From Chloroflexota bacterium (GTDB lineage: Bacteria > Chloroflexota > Dehalococcoidia > UBA2979): a stretch of 21,777 nt of DNA. Both the position numbers and the translations under genes were made by a program. A model generated the notes under the pieces. That model made no database searches. It had not been told where the DNA came from and worked only from the letters and a program-made list of their open reading frames with translations. Positions 14,322-20,965 of this stretch are shown here, in pieces. The stretch is taken from the NCBI GenBank assembly GCA_016875695.1, contig VGPB01000009.1:1-21777 (forward strand). The letters run 5' to 3'. Every line of letters begins with the position of its first letter. The first letter of the stretch is position 1.

Positions 14322-14788
14322 CGCGTGCTCTCCCAGGGGAACGGGCCGATCGGGATCGGGTCGCCGCCACCCGCGACCGGGACGGGGTAGTCGGCGGCGG
14401 GCATCGCCCACGGCGAGGCAAGTTCGATCGCGCCCACGGCGGCGGTGCCCGCGGCCCGTCGCACGGCGCGGCGTTCGTCGCGGGTCATGTAGACGGCCGC
14501 CTGGACACCGCTTCGGTCGTACGAGACGGAGGCGTCCCCGAGGCTGGTCTGCGTGAGCGCGTCCGGGTTGCGAAAGGCGCGATAAGCGACCGCCAGCGCG
14601 ACCTGCTCGACCACCGCGGGCACGTCGGTCAGCGCGCCCTCGTCATCCACCCAGTCCACACCGGCGTCTGCGCGGATCAACGCCGAGGCGTCGTCGAGCG
14701 CCGCCGCAGCGCGCTCGGCGTCGGCGCCTGTGAGCGTGACGCCCAGGCGGGCTTCGAGGGCGGACAGCGACGCGAGCGCGGGTGGCAT
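14318..14788 (-). CDS. Head-tail connector/adaptor protein (gp6/gp15-like)
   Basis: The product has 156 residues, with ATG at 14788 six bases after the capsid stop. The N-terminal helices (LASLSALEARLGVTLTGADAERAAAALDDASALIRADAGVDW) and PAVVEQVALAVAYRAFRNPDALTQTSLGDASVSYD are characteristic of HK97 gp6 / SPP1 gp15-type adaptors that dock on the portal. The C-terminal part (DYPVPVAGGGDPIPIGPFPW) is proline/glycine-rich, as in many actinophage versions. A portal-binding adaptor is present although the portal gene itself is not in the window. Confidence 0.8.
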   Translation of the reverse strand: MPPALASLSALEARLGVTLTGADAERAAAALDDASALIRADAGVDWVDDEGALTDVPAVVEQVALAVAYRAFRNPDALTQTSLGDASVSYDRSGVQAAVYMTRDERRAVRRAAGTAAVGAIELASPWAMPAADYPVPVAGGGDPIPIGPFPWESTR

Positions 14789-14793
14789 CGCGG

Positions 14794-15729
14794 TTACGCC
14801 GGGGTGTACGGCGTGAAGGTGATCTTCACGGCGCGCACGTTCGCGGGGTCGCCGCCACTCTCGCCGTCCTCGACGGAGGCGGCGCCGGCGAAGGAAGAGA
14901 CGACGGAGCGGTCGCGCAGGTAGTTCGGGTCGTAGTCCCGAATCCAGCGCAGCGCCAAGCCGTCGAACAGCGTGCTCGCGCCGAGCGCGACGCCCGACGG
15001 CACCTCGGGGGCGACGTTGGCGAAGGCGAACGCCGAGCTGTGCGCCGCGACCGCGAAGTCCGCGGAGAGCGACTGCACGTTGCCGATCACCGTGAAGCCC
15101 GCGATGCGGCCGATGATCGACTCGCGCAGCGCGCTGTCCGTGCCGGTCTCGACACGGATCGCGTTCTCCTTGAGCGCCGCCGCCTCGACCGTAGAACCGA
15201 GCAGCACGAAGCGCCCGGCGGCTGGCACCTTCGCGTCGTTGAGCGCCTTGCGGGCGTCCACGAGCGCCCGGTAGAAGGGCGAGTCCAGCGAACCCGCGGT
15301 GGGGTCGCTCTCGGCGTAGTCGACCTCCGCGGCGTAGGTCGCACCCTCGATCACGGTGGCGAGCGCGCTCTCCATCGCCTCGGCGACGGCGATGATCTGC
15401 GGGTTGAGGACCTGCGTGGCGAAGTCGGTGATGTCGAGGGTGAGCTCCTCGTCGGTGACCGCGACCGCCGAGTACGGGTGTTCGGTGAGCACCACCGGGA
15501 CGGAGGTCTCGGCGATGTCGTCCAGGACGATCGGGTTGGTGCGCGTACGCCACTCGTAGTCCCGCGCGGTGAGGCGCGCGGGGACGCGGACGTTGACGGT
15601 GTCGTCCTTCGCGCCGCGGAAGTCGTCGATCCCGAGCCGGGTGACTAGGCGGGGCAGGACGAGCTCGCGGCGCAGCAGGCCGAGCGCGGTGCGGGAGATG
15701 GTCTCGGGCTTGAGGAAGGTGTTCGCCAC
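14794..15729 (-). CDS. Major capsid protein, P22 coat-like
   Basis: This 311-residue protein has the P22-type major capsid (HK97-fold) pattern: MANTFLKPETISRTALGLLRRELVLPRLV, DDFRGAKDDTVNVRVPARLTARDYEW, SVPVVLTEHPYSAVAVTDEELTLDITDFATQVLNP, then IAVAEAMESALATVI and a central FYRALVDARKALNDAKVP ahead of RFVLLGSTVEAA. No protease domain or prohead-protease gene is nearby, consistent with a P22-like scaffold mechanism. GTG at 15729 is preceded by GGAGG with a 6-base spacer. It follows the scaffold gene after a 105-base gap. Confidence 0.9.
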   Translation of the reverse strand: MANTFLKPETISRTALGLLRRELVLPRLVTRLGIDDFRGAKDDTVNVRVPARLTARDYEWRTRTNPIVLDDIAETSVPVVLTEHPYSAVAVTDEELTLDITDFATQVLNPQIIAVAEAMESALATVIEGATYAAEVDYAESDPTAGSLDSPFYRALVDARKALNDAKVPAAGRFVLLGSTVEAAALKENAIRVETGTDSALRESIIGRIAGFTVIGNVQSLSADFAVAAHSSAFAFANVAPEVPSGVALGASTLFDGLALRWIRDYDPNYLRDRSVVSSFAGAASVEDGESGGDPANVRAVKITFTPYTPA

Positions 15730-15753
15730 AGGGCGCCTCCACGGGATGAGCTA

Positions 15754-15770
15754 CAGCGGGTGAGCCGCTG
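15754..15770. other. Short hairpin between scaffold and capsid genes
   Basis: CAGCGG (15754-15759), loop GTGAG, CCGCTG (15765-15770) can form a 6-bp stem in the leader of the capsid gene. There is no T run, so it is not a terminator. It might stabilise or process the capsid message or be chance. Nothing else is visible in the 105-base gap. Confidence 0.3.
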
Positions 15771-15834
15771 CGACCTCCGTGTCGGCGTCGCGTGTGCGGG
15801 GTGGCTCGGCCTGGCGGCCGGGCCGGGTCGGTTC

Positions 15835-16335
15835 CTAGAACGCGGAGCGGGGCACCGCCTCCGCGAGCTTGGTCGGGTCGGTCTCCTCGGGCTCTGCTGC
15901 CGGGCGGGCGCCAGGACGGAGGCGTTCGCGTGGGCGGCGCGGCAGCTCCGTGTCGGGCTCGCCGCCGGCCGGGGCGAAGCTCGCGAGTAACTCGTCAGCG
16001 TCGGCCTCGAGGTCGTCCTCGCTGTCGCCGACCAGCCGACGCGCCTGGGTCTCCGTCAGGCCCTTCTTCAGCGCGACGCGCAGGCGGGCAGACTCACGCT
16101 CCGCGGCCGCGGCGCGGTCCTCGGCGGCGCGCCGGGCCTCGGCAAAACGCTCCTGCTCGGACTTACCCGACTCCTCGATGTCCGCGAGGCGGCGGGCTGC
16201 GTCGGCATTGTCCTTCGCCGCCTTCTCGTGCTTGCGCGCGAGCGCCTTCCACTTGGCGGCCTCGGCCTGCCAGTCCTTGTCGGGCTGGTCGTCCGGGGCG
16301 TCGTCAGGCTGCGGAACGAGTTCGTCGTCTGCCAT
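15835..16335 (-). CDS. Capsid scaffolding protein
   Basis: The product has 166 residues and starts at ATG 16335 (MADDELVPQPDDAPDDQPDKDW). It has an acidic N-terminus, then a long charged coiled coil (about residues 25-105: EAAKWKALARKHEKAAKDNADAARRLADIEES and EQERFAEARRAAEDRAAAAERESARLRVAL). After this comes KGLTETQARRLVGDSEDDLEADADELLASF, a helix pair typical of phage scaffolds of high-GC hosts. It guides coat assembly and leaves the mature shell. No strong Shine-Dalgarno is visible. An open extension to 16494 antisense to the antiporter start is ignored. It is the first phage gene at the right edge; a normal phage would have portal and terminase upstream of it. Confidence 0.85.
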   Translation of the reverse strand: MADDELVPQPDDAPDDQPDKDWQAEAAKWKALARKHEKAAKDNADAARRLADIEESGKSEQERFAEARRAAEDRAAAAERESARLRVALKKGLTETQARRLVGDSEDDLEADADELLASFAPAGGEPDTELPRRPRERLRPGARPAAEPEETDPTKLAEAVPRSAF

Positions 16336-16448
16336 GAGTCGAGGGTAGGCAGGCGGCATGGGCGGCAACAGGGGAAGTTGGCAGTAAGGATGAGGGCGCG
16401 CGAGTTCGGCCGGAACCCGAGATGGAATCGAACCCGTATCCTGCGAAC

Positions 16449-18152
16449 ATGGATGACGCCCATCTCGTCCGCGACGTCGGCATCGCACTCTCACTCGCGC
16501 TTGCGGGTGGTCTCGTTGCGCGCCGCCTCCGGATTTCTCCCATCATCGGTTACCTGGTCGCTGGGCTGATTATTGGCCCCTTTACACCCGGCTATCAGGC
16601 CAATCCGGAAACACTCCGCCAGCTTGCAGATGTCGGTCTGATCTTCCTGATGTTCGGCGTTGGCCTTCATTTCAACCTCAGCGAGCTCGCCTCGGCGAGA
16701 CGAGTCGCGGTCCCGGCTGCGCTCGTCCAGGTTGCATTGGTAGTCGCGGCCTCATCCGTGTTCGCGGTACTCGTGGGTCTGCCGCTCCGGGAGGCGATCC
16801 TGTTGGGAATGGCCGCGAGTATCTCCAGCACAGTCGTGCTCGTCCGAGTTCTCGAAGAACGCGGGCTGATGGGCTCGGATACCGGCCGGACGCTGGTCGG
16901 GTGGCTGATCGTTCAGGACCTCGTCACGATCGTCATGCTCGTGTTTGTGCCGGTGCTCGCGGGCGGACAGCAAACCGACGATCTGTGGAGGGCACTGGGC
17001 ACAGCACTTCGGGCTGGTGGGTTCGCGGCTCTGGCGCTGACTATCGGCGCGCGCCTCGTGCCATCGCTGCTGCGCTTTGTGGGCCGCACCGGCTCACGAG
17101 AGCTGTTTCTGCTTGCTGTTGTCTGCCTGTCGCTCGGCATCGCCATCGGCGCCGAGCTGGCGGGCACGTCCTTGGCGCTGGGCGCGTTCATCGCGGGCGT
17201 CACGGTCAGCGAGACGGAGGCAAGCCACCGGGCGGCAAGTGAGTTGCTGCCCCTGCGCGACGCCTTTGCGGTGCTCTTCTTCGTCGCGATCGGTATGCTC
17301 GTCAACCCCTTGTCGCCCGACACATCAGCCGCCCTGATCGGCGTCTCAGTCGTCGCCGTCATCGGTTTCAAGGCCCTCGCCGCAATGGCCGCGGCGACGC
17401 TATTCGGTGCAACCGGGCGCACGGTCCTCCTAGCTGCGTCCGGGCTCGCGCAGGCCGGCGAGTTCTCGTTCATCCTTGCGGAGGGCGGCCGAGGCGTCGG
17501 CCTGGTATCACCGGGCGCCTACCAGGCCCTCCTGATCGCAGCGGTAGTGTCGATTGCCATTAACCCTCTGCTGGTGAAGGCCGGTGAATCACGTGGCCGA
17601 CAGCTGACCGATCGTCCACTATGGAGATGGATGAGGGGCGTCGAGCCTGAGGCTAGCAGCTCCCCGGAAACTGCCCCGGAGGTGGTGATTGTCGGCGCAG
17701 GCCGCGTGGGTCGGTTGGCTGGACGCGCCCTGGAAATGGTCGGGGTTTCGCACATCTACGTCGATACGAGCCTCGACCAGGTCCTCTTGCTGCAGGCGGA
17801 AGGGCGTGCGGCACACTGGGGGGATGCGAGTCGCGTAGAGATCTTGAAGGGTGTCGACATGGGGCAGGCCCGCTTGCTCGTCATCGCCGTCCCGGACGCG
17901 GACTCGGCTCAACTGATAGCAGAGAGTGCGCGCCAGTTGAACCCGGATCTGACGATTGTGGGTCGCGCTCACACGCTGACCGAGGTCGATCTACTCACGC
18001 GCGCCGGCGCAACGACGGTCTTCATTCCGGAGTTCGAGGGTGCAGCGGCGATCGTACGGCACGCACTCCTCCGACTCGGCATCGCTCCCGAGAAGGTCGC
18101 TGCCATCACGGAAGCGAGCCGGGCCGAGGAGTACGGGCACGGCAACATGTAG
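16449..18152 (+). CDS. Kef-type K+/H+ (CPA2) antiporter with RCK domain
   Basis: This 567-residue CPA2-family monovalent cation:proton antiporter sits in the inner membrane. Residues 1-385 hold about 12 hydrophobic segments, beginning RISPIIGYLVAGLIIGP. The ion-site helix reads GWLIVQDLVTI; the Gln156-Asp157 pair is the form seen in K+-type Kef proteins and not the Asp-Asp of Na+/H+ antiporters. Residues about 410-530 form an RCK/TrkA-N domain with VGAGRVGRLAG (GxGxxG), which would bind a nucleotide or glutathione-type ligand to gate transport. ATG at 16449 is chosen from family N-termini; 16422 is also possible. Neither has a clear Shine-Dalgarno. It abuts the prophage-like element, and its first codons are intact. 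Confidence 0.92.
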   Translation: MDDAHLVRDVGIALSLALAGGLVARRLRISPIIGYLVAGLIIGPFTPGYQANPETLRQLADVGLIFLMFGVGLHFNLSELASARRVAVPAALVQVALVVAASSVFAVLVGLPLREAILLGMAASISSTVVLVRVLEERGLMGSDTGRTLVGWLIVQDLVTIVMLVFVPVLAGGQQTDDLWRALGTALRAGGFAALALTIGARLVPSLLRFVGRTGSRELFLLAVVCLSLGIAIGAELAGTSLALGAFIAGVTVSETEASHRAASELLPLRDAFAVLFFVAIGMLVNPLSPDTSAALIGVSVVAVIGFKALAAMAAATLFGATGRTVLLAASGLAQAGEFSFILAEGGRGVGLVSPGAYQALLIAAVVSIAINPLLVKAGESRGRQLTDRPLWRWMRGVEPEASSSPETAPEVVIVGAGRVGRLAGRALEMVGVSHIYVDTSLDQVLLLQAEGRAAHWGDASRVEILKGVDMGQARLLVIAVPDADSAQLIAESARQLNPDLTIVGRAHTLTEVDLLTRAGATTVFIPEFEGAAAIVRHALLRLGIAPEKVAAITEASRAEEYGHGNM

Positions 18153-18320
18153 ATACGCCCGCGACCTGTTCATCGGTCGGATCACTGAGAACGCAGGTAT
18201 GGCATGCCGGACGGACTCATCTTACTGTCGGGCGTCGTCCTCGCGAGACTTCAGCACGCGTGTCGACGCATCCAGCCGCAGGGCGCAGCCCTGTCCTACT
18301 CCTGAGCCCGCGGCGATGAT

Positions 18321-18352
18321 CACGGTAAGGTCGTTCCCGTAGGCCTACCGTG
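18321..18352. terminator. Possible bidirectional hairpin between convergent genes
   Basis: CACGGTA (18321-18327) and TACCGTG (18346-18352) pair perfectly around an 18-base loop that also contains the palindrome GTAGGCCTAC. It lies between the antiporter (+) and the flavoprotein gene (-), where a shared terminator would be useful, but there is no T run on either strand. Nothing else was recognised in the 237-base gap 18153-18389. Confidence 0.25.
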
Positions 18353-18389
18353 CTGCGGGAGTTCCGCTATCTACTGAGGCGCATCGCTC

Positions 18390-19574
18390 TCATGTGAGGT
18401 GCCGGCCGAGTGCATGGTCTGCCATGAGCGCGTTGGCGCCTGCCTCCGTCGGTGGGTGTACCGATCCGCAGCGGACATCCCGCCAGGCACGTTCAAGGCG
18501 GCTCCCGCGCTTGAGCGCACTCCCGCCGACGATGCGCACCGCCAGGTCAACGACAGTGATGGCCGACTGCGTGACCTCCACCTTGGTCGCGGCCTCCAGA
18601 GGGGAGAGGCCCGGGGCGGTGCGCTGCTCGCCGTCGGCTTCCGCCGCGGCTGACACGAGGATGGCCTCGGAGACGAGGAGGCGTCGCTCGATCTCTGCGA
18701 GCAGCCGTCTCACTTCGCTGGCGGCCGCGGCTGTCTGCCCGCTCCGGGGGCGCTGGATCGCACGCACCGCCTCATCTCGTGCGGCCCGTGCGATCCCCAG
18801 GTAGACGGCGGCCACCGGGAGGGCAAACCAGGGGCTCATAGCCGGGCGGCTGTCTCGACACGAGAAGGGGAATCGCGCGACGATGTCACGGTCCGAGACG
18901 GGCACGCCGGCGAAGTGGACGGTGTGAGATGCCGTGGCCCGCATCCCCGCGGTATCCCACGTCTCTTCGATCCCGACGTGGCTGTCATCCATCCGCACGA
19001 GGATTCGGGAGACATCACCCGAGCCGTCGCCCATCAATGCATAGACCACTGCGTAGGTGAGCACCGGGGCGAACGTCGAGTAGACCTTCTCGCCGTGCAC
19101 CCGCCAGCGGCCTTCACCATCGGGGACGGCGGTCGTCGCCGGTGGAGCGTCGCCCTGCGGAGCGCCCATGACCGGCTCCGTGGCGAGGACGTTCAGGAGC
19201 GCAGCGTGCCCTGAGACCTCGCGGAATAGTTCCTCGCGACGCCATTCCGGCCACGTCCTGGCAAGACTCTCCGACCCGACGACCATCAGGTGCATGCCAA
19301 TCCCGAGCGCGGTCGCCGGGTCAGACTCCGCCAGCGCCGCCTGGGCGAGCACCACATCCACCAGGCAGTGCGACCCGCCACCGTGGCGGTAGATGATGGG
19401 CGCCGCGTGGTACCCCACGGCACAGAGGTCATCGAGGAGTGCACGGTGCACCGTGCCGGTCTGATCGTGCAGGGCGGCTCCTGCGGAATGGCGCCGTCCC
19501 AGGTCACGCACCGTCTCGACGAGGCGCTCACGCCGCTCGTCACGGACTCTGAAGTTGCCGTTGATCGCGATCAT
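18390..19574 (-). CDS. Acyl-CoA dehydrogenase-family flavoprotein (monooxygenase-like branch)
   Basis: The 394-residue protein has the acyl-CoA dehydrogenase fold. An N-terminal helical part (VRDLGRRHSAGAAL.. HRALLDDLCAVGYHA) is followed by LAQAALAESDPATALGIGMHLMV and the flavin-side middle domain (GEGRWRVHGEKVYSTFAPVLTYAVVYALM; WDTAGMRATASHTVHFAGVPVSD). The C-terminal helices end RLERAWRDVRCGSVHPPTEAGANALMADHALG. That C-terminus resembles flavin-dependent monooxygenase relatives (DszC/SfnB type) more than true fatty-acyl dehydrogenases, and I do not see the usual catalytic Glu context. The substrate is unknown. It starts 13 bases after the stop of the ATP-grasp gene, so it is probably the last gene of that operon. 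No good Shine-Dalgarno is visible. Confidence 0.8.
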   Translation of the reverse strand: MIAINGNFRVRDERRERLVETVRDLGRRHSAGAALHDQTGTVHRALLDDLCAVGYHAAPIIYRHGGGSHCLVDVVLAQAALAESDPATALGIGMHLMVVGSESLARTWPEWRREELFREVSGHAALLNVLATEPVMGAPQGDAPPATTAVPDGEGRWRVHGEKVYSTFAPVLTYAVVYALMGDGSGDVSRILVRMDDSHVGIEETWDTAGMRATASHTVHFAGVPVSDRDIVARFPFSCRDSRPAMSPWFALPVAAVYLGIARAARDEAVRAIQRPRSGQTAAAASEVRRLLAEIERRLLVSEAILVSAAAEADGEQRTAPGLSPLEAATKVEVTQSAITVVDLAVRIVGGSALKRGSRLERAWRDVRCGSVHPPTEAGANALMADHALGRHLT

Positions 19575-19587
19575 GGGGCGTCCGTTC

Positions 19588-20569
19588 TTATCTCCGTCCC
19601 GGCGTAGGCGTCGGGGGTACGACTGATCCGCCTACTAACGCTGCCAGCGTGGCATCCGCGAACCGTTCCGGTGCGCCATCCGCACGGTCCATCCACAGGC
19701 CGAGCTCGATCAGCTCCACCTCCATGACGACGAAGCCGTGGTCAGTCACGACTCCATCGACCCGCGCGTACAGCGGCGACGAAGGCAGTGCCGCGATGAC
19801 GCCTGCTGCAGCCCGTCGGAGATCGTCCGAAGCCTCCATGGCGGTCACGTTTCCTCCGTATTGGGAGTTCACGCGAAACTCGCTGGCAGAGGGCCGCTTC
19901 AGCAGCGCGAGGGTGAGGTCGCGTTCGTGTTCTTCGCAGGTGGGAGAACATCCCTGCGAAGAACACGAACGCGACCTCACCCTGCTCGCTGACCGCGGGC
20001 AGATACTCCTGCACGAGAAGCGGCCGGTCCGGCATGCCGAGGTCTGGCGGATCCTCCGTGAACTCCGAGAAATGCACGTGCCGCACGGCGAAGCCGCTCG
20101 CCCCCTTGGCGGGCTTGACGACAGCCTCCGGCCAACGGCGGTCGCGCATCACTGCTGCCACGCCCTCTGCAGACGTGGTATCCAGCGCCACCGTCAGCAC
20201 GACAGGTATCCCCAGCCGTCCGAGTTCCAGCAGGTAGCGCTTGTCGAGGTTCCACCGGACGAGCGCAGGCGGATTCCAGACCGGGACGCCCGCTGCTTCG
20301 AGCAGCGAGAGCCAGCGGCGGAAACGGGGAAGGTCGTGGTGGTAGTTCCAGGTGGAGCGCAGGATGACCGCCCGAGCGGTGAGGAATGGCTGCGACTCCC
20401 CATCCCAGAAGGAGTGCTGGGCCTGGACGCCCCTTGCTTCTGGTGCATGCAAGTACGCCGCATCGCTTCGGGACGGATCTGGCCAATCGTTGCAAGTCGC
20501 GATCACCAGTGGCCCGCCCGACGTAGCCCGTTGAGACCTCTGTGTCGCCGACAAGCCGATGATCTTCAT
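19588..20569 (-). pseudogene. ATP-grasp ligase gene (DcsG/RimK-like), frameshifted by a 31-bp inverted duplication
   Basis: The N-terminal frame starts at ATG 20569, coupled to rpsR by an ATGA overlap. It contains RSTWNYHHDLPRF, NPPALVRWNLDKRYLLEL, VVKPAKGASGFAVRHVHF and LLVQEYLPAVSEQGEVAFVFFAG, all family signatures of small ATP-grasp enzymes related to D-cycloserine synthetase DcsG and glutathione-synthetase-like proteins. After FFAGMFSH the frame becomes nonsense. The correct continuation (LLKRPSASEFRVNSQYGGNV, then LYARVDGV and VMEVELIELGLWM) is in another phase down to a stop at 19588. Between them sits a 31-nt segment (19910-19940) that is an exact inverted copy of 19953-19983. Removing 31 nt restores one 316-residue frame with the family's FxHALLKRP motif. 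As written, the protein would lose its C-terminal Mg/ATP-binding residues. Confidence 0.85.
19910..19983. repeat. Perfect 31-bp inverted repeat with 12-base loop inside the ATP-grasp gene
   Basis: Arms 19910-19940 and 19953-19983 are exact reverse complements; the loop 19941-19952 reads TGGGAGAACATC. On the coding (minus) strand the arm at 19953-19983 is the original (encoding GEVAFVFFAG) and the arm at 19910-19940 is the extra copy. Similarity stops abruptly outside the arms, as expected for a single fold-back duplication and not an old palindrome. Confidence 0.95.
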
Positions 20570-20844
20570 CCTCTGCCGCCGATCCGCGCGTGCGCCGTGG
20601 CGTACGGGAGCAGCGCGAGGTGGCGAGCGCGCTTCACCGCCAGGGCGACCCGCCGCTGGCACGAGCCTGAACACCCGCTCTTCCGCGCGGGCATGAGTTT
20701 CCCAGTCGGTTCGATGAAGCGCTCCAGGAACGCCGCGTCCTTGTAGCTGATCGGCTTGCGGTCCGCGCAGCGTTCACAGCCACGCGCGCGTATCGGGCGG
20801 CCTTGGCGTGACGGGAACCGTTGGCGCGGCTCGTTCTCGGACAT
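20566..20844 (-). CDS. rpsR: 30S ribosomal protein bS18, zinc-binding (Cys4) form
   Basis: This 92-residue bS18 has the conserved core ISYKDAAFLERFI, then the RRVALAVKRARHLALLPY signature of the rRNA-binding helix. Cys23, Cys26, Cys58 and Cys62 make a four-cysteine zinc site (C+ form), unlike the cysteine-free paralogues used under zinc shortage in some actinobacteria. It starts four bases after the bL36 stop and overlaps the ATP-grasp start by four bases (ATGA). It stands with bL36 beside a metal transporter and not in the usual rpsF-ssb-rpsR-rplI context, so it may be a second copy. Confidence 0.95.
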   Translation of the reverse strand: MSENEPRQRFPSRQGRPIRARGCERCADRKPISYKDAAFLERFIEPTGKLMPARKSGCSGSCQRRVALAVKRARHLALLPYATAHARIGGRG

Positions 20845-20848
20845 CGCC

Positions 20849-20965
20849 TTACCCCTGTCGTTGCTTGCAGCGCGGACGCGTGGTGCAGATCACTCGGATC
20901 ACGCCCTTGCGCCGCACGATCTGGCAGTCGTCGCACCGCTTCTTCACGGACGCGGAGACCCGCAT
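20849..20965 (-). CDS. rpmJ: 50S ribosomal protein bL36, zinc-ribbon form with Cys4 ligands
   Basis: This 38-residue bL36 starts MRVSASVKKRCDDC and ends PRCKQRQG. The zinc ligands would be Cys11, Cys14, Cys27 and Cys33. Typical bL36 has Cys-Cys-Cys-His with HKQRQG at the end; here His is replaced by Cys and one residue appears to be inserted before it. ATG at 20965 shares its A with the transporter stop codon (TGATG). The open frame upstream to 21106 is antisense shadow and not part of the gene. Confidence 0.92.
   Translation of the reverse strand: MRVSASVKKRCDDCQIVRRKGVIRVICTTRPRCKQRQG

Larger units (their letters stand above)
2506..16421. mobile_element. Truncated siphovirus-type prophage or phage-like element
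   Basis: The block is bounded by a serine recombinase on the left and a scaffold gene on the right, with host-type genes on both sides. It carries scaffold, P22-like coat, head-tail joining genes, tail tube, tail chaperone, tape measure and fibre genes in canonical siphovirus order. I find no small or large terminase, portal, lysin, repressor or replication gene. Only 113 bases separate the scaffold start from the antiporter gene start, so the packaging module is missing and not overlooked. The exact ends are uncertain; no convincing direct repeat was found by eye between the two edges. Confidence 0.75.

Noticed and set aside
14318..15742. 474-codon minus-strand frame spanning the capsid gene
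   Set aside because: Only the last 156 codons (adaptor from 14788) are real; the rest is out of frame with the clearly P22-like coat protein.
16420..16445. tRNA-like T-loop on the minus strand next to the antiporter start
   Set aside because: The T stem has only two pairs and there is no matching acceptor strand or cloverleaf, so it is not a tRNA gene; it is mentioned only as a weak edge signal.
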